A stretch of 9,790 bases of DNA, from positions 1 to 9,790 of the forward strand of contig CALEYY010000316.1 in assembly GCA_937928295.1 (NCBI GenBank), written 5' to 3'. Position numbers and translations under genes: made by a program. The stretch comes from an uncultured Moraxellaceae bacterium (lineage in GTDB: Bacteria > Pseudomonadota > Gammaproteobacteria > Pseudomonadales > Moraxellaceae). Position 1 is the first letter of the stretch; every line of letters starts with the position of its first letter. Shown piece after piece: positions 1 to 7,121 of the stretch. Under the pieces are notes generated by a model, which did no database searches, had not been told where the DNA came from, and saw nothing but the letters and a program-made list of their open reading frames with translations.

Positions 1-1376
1 GACAGGATCATGGCGTTGACGCCCACCGACTTGCCCGAGCCGGTGGTGCCGGCGACCAGCAAATGCGGCATACGCGCCAGATCGGCCACGATCGGATGAC
101 CGGCGATGTCCTTGCCCAGCGCCAGTGTCAGCGGGCTGGACTTCGATTCGAAGGCCTGCGAAGTGAGAATTTCCGAGAGACGCACCATCTCGCGATCTTG
201 GTTCGGCACCTCGATGCCGACCACGGACTTGCCGGGAATCACTTCCACCACGCGCACCGAAACCATGGCCATGGCGCGCGCCAGATCCTTAGCGATGTTG
301 GTGATGCGCGCAACCTTCACGCCCGGTGCCGGCTGAATCTCGAAACGGGTGATGACCGGGCCAGGCTGAACCGCCACGACTTCGGCATCAACATTGAACT
401 CTTTCAGCTTGATTTCGAGCAGGCGCGACATCGCCTCCAGCGCTTCCGGCGTATAGCCCTTGCGTCCGCGCGGCTCGGCCGGATCAAGCAGATCCAGCGA
501 TGGCAGACTGCCCTCGCCCGGTGGCGGCGCGAACAGCTGGCGTTGTGTTTCCGGCTTCTTCGCGGGTTTCACCTCGGCAATCGGCTGGATGGTGATTTCC
601 AGCTTGGGCCGTGGCGTTTCCATCGGCGTCGCCTGGGTTTCCGGCACGCGTGGTGTGAAAGCCGGCTTGGCTGACTCACGCATGACGGGCTCCTGGCGCG
701 TAGCCGGCAGACGCGCTTCGCTGCGTGCGACCGGCGCCGTCGGTGCAATGCGCGTGGCACGCCAGTTCTGCACAATCGGGATGCAGAGGGTCTTCAGACC
801 AATCAGACCCTGCCAGAGCAAACGCCCCGTGCGCTCCAGCACAAACGGCCAGGACAAACCGCTGGCCAGCGTGAAGGTCAGCACAAACACGGTGCCCAGA
901 ATCAGCGTGCCGCCGATCAGCCCGGTGGCCTGCCACATCGCCAGCCCCAGCGTACGACCGAAAAGACCGCCGGCTGCGTTGTCCAGCCCATAGCCGGGTT
1001 GGTACTGATGCAGCGCCAGCAACGAGGCCAGCGAAAACAGCGACACCACCCAAGCAGCGGCCTGACGCCATCCGGTCAGCGCCAGCGGCGGCTGATACCA
1101 GAACAGCGCGATACGCCAGAACAGCAGGAATGGCACCAGGTACACCACGGTGCCGAACATGAAGCCGAGAATATCGGACAGATAAGCCCCAAACTGGCCG
1201 GCGGCATTGTGCGTGGGGCCGGTGCTCCACTGCGTCCAGGCCGGGTCGCTGGCATCGTGCGTGAAAATGCTGAGCGCGACGAAGCACGCCAGCACGATCC
1301 AGAACACACGGTGCAACACGAGCCGACCGGGTTTGGTCGCTTTAGCGGGGTCTTGAGTTTGTTCAGGCGCGGCCAC
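1..1376 (-). CDS. ftsK: DNA translocase FtsK, N-terminal part (cut by window edge)
   Basis: FtsK is a septum-anchored, ATP-driven DNA pump that clears the chromosome from the closing division site and activates XerCD recombination at dif. The window holds the first 458 residues. Four hydrophobic segments lie near residues 20-38, 68-93, 105-122 and 142-172. A Pro/Glu-rich linker follows (about 205-300), much shorter than in E. coli FtsK. Then comes the alpha part of the motor (about 305-425) and the Walker A loop GTTGSGKS at 443-450, after which the gene leaves the window. The rest of the RecA-like motor and the gamma DNA-reading domain are outside. The start is GTG at 1376: an in-frame stop lies 18 bases upstream (1394-1392), no in-frame ATG exists before the second membrane segment, and GGGA at 1388-1385 gives a ribosome site 8 bases away. 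It is divergent from trxB. Identity is firm; the start is likely. Confidence 0.95.
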   Translation of the reverse strand, partial: MAAPEQTQDPAKATKPGRLVLHRVFWIVLACFVALSIFTHDASDPAWTQWSTGPTHNAAGQFGAYLSDILGFMFGTVVYLVPFLLFWRIALFWYQPPLALTGWRQAAAWVVSLFSLASLLALHQYQPGYGLDNAAGGLFGRTLGLAMWQATGLIGGTLILGTVFVLTFTLASGLSWPFVLERTGRLLWQGLIGLKTLCIPIVQNWRATRIAPTAPVARSEARLPATRQEPVMRESAKPAFTPRVPETQATPMETPRPKLEITIQPIAEVKPAKKPETQRQLFAPPPGEGSLPSLDLLDPAEPRGRKGYTPEALEAMSRLLEIKLKEFNVDAEVVAVQPGPVITRFEIQPAPGVKVARITNIAKDLARAMAMVSVRVVEVIPGKSVVGIEVPNQDREMVRLSEILTSQAFESKSSPLTLALGKDIAGHPIVADLARMPHLLVAGTTGSGKSVGVNAMIL

Positions 1377-1405
1377 TGCAAATTTCCCGGATCATGTGAT
1401 GCGAC

Positions 1406-1434
1406 ATTGTAGCGACCTGTCCGGAAGATGACAG
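1406..1434 (-). promoter_or_regulatory. Predicted sigma-70 promoter of ftsK
   Basis: Read leftward, CTGTCA (1434-1429, 4 of 6 matches to TTGACA) is followed after exactly 17 bases by TACAAT (1411-1406, 5 of 6 matches to TATAAT). Transcription would begin near 1399, about 23 bases before the GTG start, which leaves room for the ribosome site. This is prediction from consensus only. Confidence 0.5.
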
Positions 1435-1435
1435 G
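1416..1435. promoter_or_regulatory. Inverted repeat in the ftsK-trxB divergent region (possible operator)
   Basis: CCTGTC (1416-1421) and GACAGG (1430-1435) form a perfect 6-base inverted repeat with an 8-base spacer. It overlaps the predicted ftsK -35 element and lies just upstream of the probable trxB promoter, so a bound protein could affect both genes. The half sites recall LexA boxes, but the CTGT-to-ACAG spacing is 10, not 8, so I do not call it LexA. The function is inference. Confidence 0.3.
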
Positions 1436-1440
1436 ACCTC

Positions 1441-1449
1441 TGCTACACT
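1441..1449 (+). promoter_or_regulatory. Possible extended -10 promoter element of trxB
   Basis: TGC-TACACT matches an extended -10 (TGn plus 4 of 6 of TATAAT) and sits 37 bases before the trxB start. No good -35 lies at 16-18 bases upstream, which extended -10 promoters can tolerate. The ribosome site ACGGAG follows at 1475-1480, 5 bases before ATG. The promoter call is weak. Confidence 0.3.
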
Positions 1450-1485
1450 CTCTGCCTGTCTTTTAACCCTTAGAACGGAGTTGTC

Positions 1486-2439
1486 ATGGCCAGCGTACAT
1501 CATCGCCTGATTATCCTGGGCTCCGGCCCTGCCGGTTACACCGCTGCGGTTTATGCCGCGCGCGCCAATCTTCAGCCGGTGGTCATCACCGGCATGCAGT
1601 CTGGCGGCCAGCTCACCACCACCACCGAAGTCGACAACTGGCCTGGCGATGCCCACGGCCTCACCGGCCCGGCGCTGATGGAACGCATGCAGGCGCACGC
1701 CGAGCGCTTCGGCACCCAGGTCATTTTCGATCACATCAATGCGGTGAAGCTTGACCAGCGCCCGTTCGTGCTCAGCGGCGACAGCGGCGAATACACCTGC
1801 GATGCCCTGATCATCGCCACCGGTGCGTCGGCGCAGTACCTCGGTCTGGAGTCCGAAACGGCCTTCATGGGTCGCGGCATCAGCGCCTGCGCCACCTGCG
1901 ACGGCTTCTTCTATCGCGGTCAGCGCGTCATGGTCGTCGGCGGCGGCAACACGGCTGTTGAAGAAGCGCTGTATTTATCCAACATCGCAGACCATGTCAC
2001 GCTGGTGCATCGCCGCGACAAGCTGAAGTCCGAGAAGATCCTGCAAGACCATCTGTTCGAGAAGGAAAAGGCCGGCAAAATCACCATCATCTGGAATCAC
2101 AGCCTGAAGGAAGTGCTGGGCGATGACTCCGGTGTGACCGGCGCGCTGCTGGCCTCGACCACCGGCGGTGCAGATCAGACCGTGCCAGTGGCCGGCATTT
2201 TCATTGCCATCGGTCACAAGCCGAACTCAGACATCTTTGCCGGCCAGCTCGACATGAAAAATGGCTATCTCTCCGTAAAAAGCGGTAGCGAAGGCAATGC
2301 CACGGCGACCAATGTGGCCGGTGTGTTTGCCGCTGGCGACATCGCCGACCATGTGTATCGTCAGGCCATCACTTCGGCCGGTGCCGGCTGCATGGCTGCG
2401 CTGGATGCCGAAAAGTACCTCGACGCACTGGCTCACTGA
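1486..2439 (+). CDS. trxB: Thioredoxin reductase TrxB (NADPH, FAD)
   Basis: This cytoplasmic flavoenzyme passes electrons from NADPH through FAD and a redox-active disulfide to thioredoxin. The 317-residue length is normal for the low-molecular-weight bacterial type. Visible motifs are the FAD dinucleotide-binding GSGPAG (12-17), the active-site CATC (135-138), the NADPH-binding GGGNTAVEE (152-160) with HRR at 175-177 for the 2'-phosphate, and the C-terminal FAD motif GDIADHVYRQA (284-294). ATG at 1486 has ACGGAG at 1475-1480. The aat gene follows after 21 bases on the same strand with no terminator, so the two are probably cotranscribed. The order trxB-aat-bpt-infA beside a divergent ftsK is as in Pseudomonas. 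Nothing appears broken or missing. Confidence 0.97.
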   Translation: MASVHHRLIILGSGPAGYTAAVYAARANLQPVVITGMQSGGQLTTTTEVDNWPGDAHGLTGPALMERMQAHAERFGTQVIFDHINAVKLDQRPFVLSGDSGEYTCDALIIATGASAQYLGLESETAFMGRGISACATCDGFFYRGQRVMVVGGGNTAVEEALYLSNIADHVTLVHRRDKLKSEKILQDHLFEKEKAGKITIIWNHSLKEVLGDDSGVTGALLASTTGGADQTVPVAGIFIAIGHKPNSDIFAGQLDMKNGYLSVKSGSEGNATATNVAGVFAAGDIADHVYRQAITSAGAGCMAALDAEKYLDALAH

Positions 2440-2460
2440 ACCTGCTGCGTCGGCGAGCGC

Positions 2461-3213
2461 GTGGCCATCCAACTGCCCTGGCTGGATCAGCACCTCGTGT
2501 TTCCGGCGCCAGAGCAGGCGTTACGCGAGCCTGACGGCCTGCTTGCTGCCGGTGGCGATCTCTCGCCCCGGCGGTTGCTGGCAGCCTATCGCAACGGCAT
2601 CTTTCCGTGGTTTTCCGAGGCCGACCCCATTCTGTGGTGGTCGCCCGATCCTCGTTGTGTGTTCTATCCCGATCATTTCACGCCCTCGCGCAGCCTGCGC
2701 AAGAGCTTGCGCAACACGCCCTGGCGCATCTCGGTCGATCGTGCCTTTGCCAAAGTCATGACAAGCTGCGCCGCCCCGCGCGCCTACGCCGATGACACCT
2801 GGATCAGCGCCGACATCATCGCCGGCTATTGCGCCTTGCATGAGCAAGGTCATGCGCACAGTATCGAGGTCTGGCATGACGACGCACTGGTCGGCGGCCT
2901 GTATGGCGTCTCGGTAGGCGGACTCTTTTGCGGCGAGTCCATGTTCAGCGTGAAAACCGATGCCTCCAAGATCGCCTTCTGGGCGCTCATGTGCATTGCT
3001 CGCGACGCTGGCTGGCCTGTCGTTGATGCCCAGTTCGAGAATCCGCATTTGATGAGTCTGGGAGCAGAAATGGTGGCGCGCGCGGTCTATCTTGCGCATC
3101 TTGAGCAGGCTCGCGATTTGCCCGGCTACGACTGGGCGCGCGCGCGCGCTGCCTTGCAATGCGCCGGATTTGGGCTGCTTGAGGACAACTTGCTGGAAAG
3201 CAGCCCATCATGA
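2461..3213 (+). CDS. aat: Leucyl/phenylalanyl-tRNA--protein transferase
   Basis: Aat attaches Leu or Phe from aminoacyl-tRNA to proteins with N-terminal Arg or Lys, creating a degron read by ClpS/ClpAP. The 250-residue protein shows the family signatures: DGLLAAGGDLSPRRLL (25-40), the block GIFPWF...ILWWSPDPR (46-65), the GGLYGV...GESMFS core (145-163), and VVDAQ at 187-191, whose Asp189 and Gln191 correspond to the catalytic D186 and Q188 of E. coli Aat. The start is GTG at 2461, 21 bases after the trxB stop, with only a modest GGCGAG ribosome site (2452-2457), so translation may be partly coupled to trxB. The TGA stop overlaps the next start as ATGA. A (GC)6 tract lies at 3136-3147. Identity is firm. 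Confidence 0.96.
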   Translation: MAIQLPWLDQHLVFPAPEQALREPDGLLAAGGDLSPRRLLAAYRNGIFPWFSEADPILWWSPDPRCVFYPDHFTPSRSLRKSLRNTPWRISVDRAFAKVMTSCAAPRAYADDTWISADIIAGYCALHEQGHAHSIEVWHDDALVGGLYGVSVGGLFCGESMFSVKTDASKIAFWALMCIARDAGWPVVDAQFENPHLMSLGAEMVARAVYLAHLEQARDLPGYDWARARAALQCAGFGLLEDNLLESSPS

Positions 3214-3914
3214 GCGCCAGCGAACTGCGCTTTTTCACCACCTCGCCGCATGCCTGCAGCTATATTGGCGGGCGCGAAGCCGTCACCCTGTTTGCTGACC
3301 CGGAAGCCGACATGACGGCCTACACCTACAGCCAGCTCTCCGACATGGGCTTTCGTCGCAGCGGCCACTATGTGTACCGGCCGCAATGCCAAGATTGCCA
3401 AGCCTGCATCTCGGTGCGCGTGCCGGTGGCCACCTTCAAGCCCAAACGCAGCCAGAGCCGGGCTTGGGTGCGCAATCAGGACTTGAGCGTGCGTTGCGTC
3501 GAGCCGGAGTGGAACGAGCAGCACTATGCGCTCTATGCCCGCTACATTTCGGCACGCCATCGCGATGGCGACATGTATCCGCCCACACCGCGCCAATACC
3601 GCGAGTTTCTGACCAGCGAGTGGTCGGATACCGTCTTTGTCGAGTTTCGTCGTGGCGAACGCTTGATGGCATTGGCGGTGACCGATGTGCTGCAAACCGG
3701 CCTGTCGGCGGTCTACACCTTCTATGATCCTAGCGAGACCTGGCGCAGCCTCGGCACCTTCGCCATCCTCTGGCAAATCGCCGAAACGAAGCGCCGCCAA
3801 CTCCCTTTCCTGTACCTCGGTTACTGGGTACGCCAAGCTGAGCGCATGCGCTACAAGACTCAGTTTCGCCCGCTGGAGCTGCTTATTGAAGGTGAGTGGC
3901 TGTTGGCACGCTGA
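3210..3914 (+). CDS. bpt: Aspartate/glutamate leucyltransferase (Bpt/Ate)
   Basis: This protein adds Leu from Leu-tRNA to N-terminal Asp or Glu, the second bacterial route into the Leu/N-degron pathway; the family is related to eukaryotic arginyltransferase ATE1. It is 234 residues long, as usual. Seen in the sequence: SPHACSYIGGRE near the N terminus (12-23), a conserved Cys set at 16, 60, 63 and 66 in the CxxCxxC arrangement YRPQCQDCQAC, then DGDMYPPTP (about residues 118-126) and the C-terminal LGYWVRQAERMRYK. ATG at 3210 overlaps the aat stop by 4 bases, and GGAAAG at 3195-3200 gives a ribosome site inside aat, so translational coupling is likely. The clustered cysteines could hold a metal or Fe-S centre as reported for ATE1; that is inference. 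Confidence 0.94.
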   Translation: MSASELRFFTTSPHACSYIGGREAVTLFADPEADMTAYTYSQLSDMGFRRSGHYVYRPQCQDCQACISVRVPVATFKPKRSQSRAWVRNQDLSVRCVEPEWNEQHYALYARYISARHRDGDMYPPTPRQYREFLTSEWSDTVFVEFRRGERLMALAVTDVLQTGLSAVYTFYDPSETWRSLGTFAILWQIAETKRRQLPFLYLGYWVRQAERMRYKTQFRPLELLIEGEWLLAR

Positions 3915-3931
3915 TTGCGAAAATACGGCCT

Positions 3932-3960
3932 TTGCCAGCGCCCGCCTTTTCGGGCACAAT
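3932..3960 (+). promoter_or_regulatory. Predicted sigma-70 promoter of infA
   Basis: TTGCCA (3932-3937, 5 of 6) and CACAAT (3955-3960, 4 of 6) are separated by exactly 17 bases. Transcription would start near 3967 and give a leader of about 57 bases. A short inverted repeat GCCCG/CGGGC (3940-3944 and 3951-3955) fills much of the spacer. This would allow infA to be expressed apart from trxB-aat-bpt. Confidence 0.5.
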
Positions 3961-3971
3961 GCGCCGGCTTT

Positions 3972-3994
3972 GCGGGCTTGCTGCCCGCTTTAAT
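3972..3994 (+). terminator. GC-rich hairpin between bpt and infA (terminator or infA leader hairpin)
   Basis: GCGGGC (3972-3977) and GCCCGC (3983-3988) form a perfect 6-base stem with a TTGCT loop, followed by TTTAATGA. The downstream T stretch is short, so termination would be weak. Because it lies just after the predicted infA start of transcription, it may instead be a 5' hairpin of the infA mRNA. Both roles are inference. Confidence 0.4.
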
Positions 3995-4023
3995 GATTAT
4001 CCAGCCGCCGAGGCCATTGCTGC

Positions 4024-4242
4024 ATGTCGAAAGAAGAACAGATTGAGTTTGATGGTGTTGTTGTCGACACCCTGCCGAACACCATGTTCCGCGTGAAGCT
4101 GGAAAATGGCCATGTCGTGATCGCCCATATCTCGGGCAAGATGCGCAAGCACTACATCCGTATTCTCACGGGTGACCAGGTCAAGGTCGAAATGACTCCG
4201 TATGACCTGACGAAAGGCCGCATCACCTACCGCGTCCGCTAA
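4024..4242 (+). CDS. infA: Translation initiation factor IF-1
   Basis: IF-1 binds the ribosomal A site of the 30S subunit and works with IF-2 and IF-3 in start-codon selection. The protein is 72 residues, the standard length, and is a single OB-fold (S1-like) domain. Family hallmarks are the N-terminal MSKEEQIEFDGVV, the central VIAHISGKMRKHYIRI (41-56) and the C-terminal DLTKGRITYR. ATG at 4024 has GAGG at 4010-4013. It follows bpt after 109 bases that carry a predicted promoter and hairpins, and ends in a strong terminator. In Pseudomonas, clpA and clpS lie next; here an acyl-CoA ligase on the other strand takes that place. Confidence 0.98.
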   Translation: MSKEEQIEFDGVVVDTLPNTMFRVKLENGHVVIAHISGKMRKHYIRILTGDQVKVEMTPYDLTKGRITYRVR

Positions 4243-4249
4243 GCTTGGC

Positions 4250-4262
4250 GCAGCGAAGCTGC
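4250..4262 (+). repeat. Small hairpin just after infA
   Basis: GCAGC (4250-4254) and GCTGC (4258-4262) pair around a GAA triloop. GAAGCT (4255-4260) could pair instead with AGCTTC (4278-4283). These sit in the 3' untranslated region of infA ahead of the main terminator and may affect mRNA stability; no function can be assigned. Confidence 0.3.
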
Positions 4263-4290
4263 AGTTATGAATAGCGTAGCTTCAGCAATG

Positions 4291-4318
4291 AAAAAGGGCA
4301 GATAATCTGCCCTTTTTT
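4291..4318. terminator. Bidirectional rho-independent terminator between infA and the acyl-CoA ligase
   Basis: GGGCAGA (4296-4302) and TCTGCCC (4306-4312) form a 7-base stem with a TAA loop, flanked by AAAAA (4291-4295) and TTTTTT (4313-4318). The stem can extend to 12 pairs, and each strand has a T run after the stem, so it should stop infA transcripts rightward and ligase transcripts leftward. Confidence 0.9.
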
Positions 4319-4336
4319 CGTTTCCGCAATCTGGGA

Positions 4337-6025
4337 TTACTCCCAGATCACGGTCTTGCGCTGGCCAACCCAAGTATCGGCATTGGGCAAATAACGCTCT
4401 TCAACCACATTACGCTTGATCTTCATGGTCGGTGTCAGGAAACCATTTTCCATGGTCCACTGATCCTTCACCACCACCACATAGTCTAGCTGCTCGTGAT
4501 CTTCCAGCGAGGTATTGACTGTTTTCAGCAAGGCCGTGAACTCATCGGTCAGCGTATTCTTGTTGAGACGACCATCGGCCAGCTCAGCGGCGGCATCCAG
4601 TGACAACATGAACAGGGCGAATGGCTGTGGCTGCGTTGGGCCGGTGACGCAAATCACCTCGACTTTCTGGTGCACATTGAGCTTCTGCTCGATAGGCACC
4701 GGTGCCACATACTTGCCCTTCGATGTCTTAAACAGCTCTTTCACGCGACCAGTGATGCGCAGACGGCCCTGCTCGTCGAGCTCGCCGCGATCACCTGTCT
4801 TCAGGTAGCCATCGTCGGTCATGTCTTCAGCAGTTTTGTCGGGGGCTTTGTAATAGCCCATCATCTGGCCAGGGCTCTTCACCTGCACTTCACCGGTGTC
4901 GGCAATGCGATGCTGAACGCCAGGATTGGCATGGCCAACATAGCCGACACGCACTTCGCCCGGCCGTGAGCCGTGCGAGTAGCCATAGTTCTCGGTCATG
5001 CCGTAAACATCCAGCAGGTCCAGACCAATGTTGCGATACCACTGCAGAATGTTTGGCGGCAACGGAGCCGAGGCGGTAATCGCCAGACGCACCTTGTCCA
5101 GGCCCAGCTGCGTCAGAATCTTGCGCTTCACGATGCTCGACAGGATGGGGATATTGAACAGGATGCGCTGCTTGGCCGGTGGCAGCTTTTCATTGATGGC
5201 CAAGTAGAACTTGGTCCACAGACGCGGCACCGAGAAGAAAATCGTCGGTTGGGCGCGTTGCAAATCTTGCTGGAAGGTCGCGAGGTTATCGGCAAAGTAG
5301 ATCTTGAAGCCGAAATACAGCGATGCGGTTTCGACCACGGCGCGCTCGGCCACATGCGCCAGCGGCAGGTAAGACAGCATGCGGTCGTCGCGGTTGATCT
5401 TGTAGGTGTCGCGCAGGCCGCCGGCGACCGTACACATGGTGCCGAAGCTGTGCATCACGCCCTTGGGGCGGCCCGTGCTGCCGGAGGTATAGACAATCGT
5501 GGCCATGGCGCTGGTGTCAGGCAGCGTAATTTCTGCCAGCGGCTCGTATTGAGCGACCAGATCCGTCCATTGCGTCACATCGCCCCGTGGCGACATGGGC
5601 AAGCTAATCAGCGGCAGGCTGTCCGGCAGGATAGTCTTGATGTCATTCCAGCCGTCGGCCTTGCCGTCGAGCTTGCCGAGGAACAGCAGCTTGCATTCGG
5701 AGTGCTCAAGAATGTATTCGGCAGACTCGGCATTCAGTGTGGGATACAGCGGGACGGTGACATGGCCGGCCATCCATACCGACAGGTCGGCGAGAATCCA
5801 GTGCGCGCTGTTGCGACCCAGCAGGCCGATGCTGCTGCCGGCGGGGAAATTCAAGGACTTGAGGTAGTTGGCAACGCGCGTGACCTGATTGGCGGCTTCG
5901 CCCCAAGTAACCTCCAGCGTTTTGCCATCGGCCAAAGGCTGAGTCATGTAGACGGTATTGGGGCTGGTTTCGGCCCAGAGCATGAAACAGTGAAGCAATG
6001 TTGATCGAGAGGCGTATCGGCTCAT
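4337..6025 (-). CDS. AMP-forming long-chain acyl-CoA synthetase (FadD-like)
   Basis: The enzyme should activate free fatty acids with ATP and CoA to acyl-CoA, in the cytoplasm or at the inner membrane face. At 562 residues it has the usual length and a complete set of adenylate-forming motifs: the phosphate loop YTSGSTGRPKG (179-189), YGMTE (341-345), TGDRGELD (410-417), the hinge region GRVKELFKTSKGKYV (426-440), and the C-terminal TPTMKIKR (531-538) with the probable catalytic Lys535. It ends in the VGQRKTVIWE tail. ATG at 6025 is preceded by AAGG (6039-6036), a modest ribosome site. A perfect inverted repeat, CTGGGA/TCCCAG, spans its stop codon (4331-4346). The alkB gene nearby suggests it activates the acids made from alkanes, but chain length cannot be read from sequence and several fadD paralogues are usual, so no symbol is given. 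Confidence 0.9.
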   Translation of the reverse strand: MSRYASRSTLLHCFMLWAETSPNTVYMTQPLADGKTLEVTWGEAANQVTRVANYLKSLNFPAGSSIGLLGRNSAHWILADLSVWMAGHVTVPLYPTLNAESAEYILEHSECKLLFLGKLDGKADGWNDIKTILPDSLPLISLPMSPRGDVTQWTDLVAQYEPLAEITLPDTSAMATIVYTSGSTGRPKGVMHSFGTMCTVAGGLRDTYKINRDDRMLSYLPLAHVAERAVVETASLYFGFKIYFADNLATFQQDLQRAQPTIFFSVPRLWTKFYLAINEKLPPAKQRILFNIPILSSIVKRKILTQLGLDKVRLAITASAPLPPNILQWYRNIGLDLLDVYGMTENYGYSHGSRPGEVRVGYVGHANPGVQHRIADTGEVQVKSPGQMMGYYKAPDKTAEDMTDDGYLKTGDRGELDEQGRLRITGRVKELFKTSKGKYVAPVPIEQKLNVHQKVEVICVTGPTQPQPFALFMLSLDAAAELADGRLNKNTLTDEFTALLKTVNTSLEDHEQLDYVVVVKDQWTMENGFLTPTMKIKRNVVEERYLPNADTWVGQRKTVIWE

Positions 6026-6045
6026 CAGAGGGCTACCTTGCTGTT

Positions 6046-6074
6046 GTTTTAGTGGGGGCTGACTGATGCGTCAA
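6046..6074 (-). promoter_or_regulatory. Predicted sigma-70 promoter of the acyl-CoA ligase gene
   Basis: Read leftward, TTGACG (6074-6069, 5 of 6) and TAAAAC (6051-6046, 4 of 6) are 17 bases apart. The predicted start near 6039 leaves a very short leader and touches the AAGG ribosome site, which lowers confidence. A second -10-like TATAAG lies further upstream in the same gap without a good -35. There is no terminator in this 92-base gap, so readthrough from the regulator gene is also possible. Confidence 0.35.
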
Positions 6075-6117
6075 GCAGACGATTCTTATACCAAAAGTTT
6101 ACTTGCCGTGGCGAGCG

Positions 6118-7059
6118 CTAATCGGCGCTGACGGCTGATTCCATGCGGATTTGCTCACGATAACGCCCCGGTGCCAGGCCGTAACTGCGCTTGAATGCCT
6201 GACCGAAAGCTGTTTCCGAGGCATAGCCAACAGCATCGCCAATATGGCAGATGGGCTGTGCGGTATGACGCAGCTGCCAGGCCGCCACACGCATGCGATG
6301 CTCGCTGACATAAGTCAGTGGCGGCTTGCCCATGATTTTCTGGAAGCGATCGGCAAAGGCCGAGCGCGACAGGCAGGCCATCTCTGCCAGCACCGGCACC
6401 GTCCAGGCTTTGCCGGGATGCTTGTGAATGGCACTTAGCACCAGCGCCAGCGCGGGGTCTTTCAGTGCGCGCAGCCAGGAGTCGTTGCCTTCGGGCAAAT
6501 TCTCGATATAAGTGCGCAAAATCTCCACAAACCAAATGTCGCCGAGTCGGTTCAAGATGCTCTGATGCCCCGGCCGCCGCTCTCGCGTCTCCAGAAAGAG
6601 AAACTCGATGCCGATACGCAGCCACTCTGGCGTACTTTTTTGCACCCCGAGGATGGGAATGGCCGCCGGTAGTGCCGACATCAACGGCTGCCCCAGCTCG
6701 GCATCAAACCGACAGCCTGCTGTCAGGATGTAGGCTGATAACGGCCCATTGCCCAGCGTGATGGGTGTTTCTCGCGGCTGACCGAACTCGCCGCTGATAT
6801 CCACGACGGTATTTGCCGCCCCGGCCAAAGTATAAATGCGGTGCGGGCTGCCGGTCGGCACAATCATCAAATCCCCGGCGAACAAGTGGTGCCGTTCGTC
6901 GCCAACCTCAATGATCACCTCCCCTTGCAAGACCGCATGAAAAATTGAACGATTAGGCAGATTCACGCCAAATGCCCAGTCATCGGAGGCCGAAACAAAG
7001 AAGTACTGGGCATCCGTGAGATGCAAATCGTCAAAGATAATGCTCAGAAAGTCCTGCAT
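6118..7059 (-). CDS. AraC-family transcriptional regulator with cupin-like sensor domain
   Basis: The 313-residue protein has an N-terminal beta-barrel (about 25-130; SIFHAVLQGEVIIEVGD, then AGDLMIVPTGSPHRI) of the cupin_6/AraC-binding kind and a C-terminal pair of helix-turn-helix motifs (about 220-241 and 270-291), ending in the AraC signature GYASETAFGQAFKRSYGLAP. It is probably a ligand-responsive DNA-binding protein. It is divergent from alkB across 143 bases, the usual layout for a regulator of the gene it faces; Acinetobacter AlkR, which controls alkM, is also AraC-type and divergent. A role as alkane or alkanol sensor for alkB is therefore likely but inferred. The predicted start is ATG at 7059, with CGGAA about 10 bases upstream. 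The acyl-CoA ligase gene follows in the same direction with no terminator between. Confidence 0.9.
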   Translation of the reverse strand: MQDFLSIIFDDLHLTDAQYFFVSASDDWAFGVNLPNRSIFHAVLQGEVIIEVGDERHHLFAGDLMIVPTGSPHRIYTLAGAANTVVDISGEFGQPRETPITLGNGPLSAYILTAGCRFDAELGQPLMSALPAAIPILGVQKSTPEWLRIGIEFLFLETRERRPGHQSILNRLGDIWFVEILRTYIENLPEGNDSWLRALKDPALALVLSAIHKHPGKAWTVPVLAEMACLSRSAFADRFQKIMGKPPLTYVSEHRMRVAAWQLRHTAQPICHIGDAVGYASETAFGQAFKRSYGLAPGRYREQIRMESAVSAD

Positions 7060-7086
7060 TTGGTCGTGTTCCGGCGTTTCGAGAGA

Positions 7087-7101
7087 TAAAAGCGGCTTTT
7101 A
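7087..7101. repeat. Perfect palindrome TAAAAGC-G-GCTTTTA (candidate operator)
   Basis: Two 7-base arms flank a single central G. It lies 27 bases upstream of the regulator start and about 100 bases upstream of the alkB start. It could be an operator for autoregulation or a hairpin in the regulator leader. AraC proteins more often bind direct repeats, so the binding partner is uncertain. Confidence 0.4.
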
Positions 7102-7121
7102 ATGCCAGACAACAACCTTAA

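Noticed and set aside
676..1287. A 203-residue - strand frame within ftsK
   Set aside because: It is out of frame with the FtsK membrane domain, which reads continuously through the region from GTG 1376.
1416..1435. LexA box upstream of ftsK
   Set aside because: CTGT and ACAG are 10 bases apart rather than the 8 of the E. coli consensus, so a LexA call is not supported.
3126..3959. A 277-residue open frame on the - strand opposite bpt
   Set aside because: It mirrors bpt coding periodicity, has no recognisable motif and crosses the aat end, the bpt gene and the infA promoter.
4973..6004. A 343-residue open frame on the + strand opposite the acyl-CoA ligase
   Set aside because: It is low-complexity (rich in Gln, Arg, Gly, His), matches no family I know, and lies wholly over a ligase with all expected motifs.
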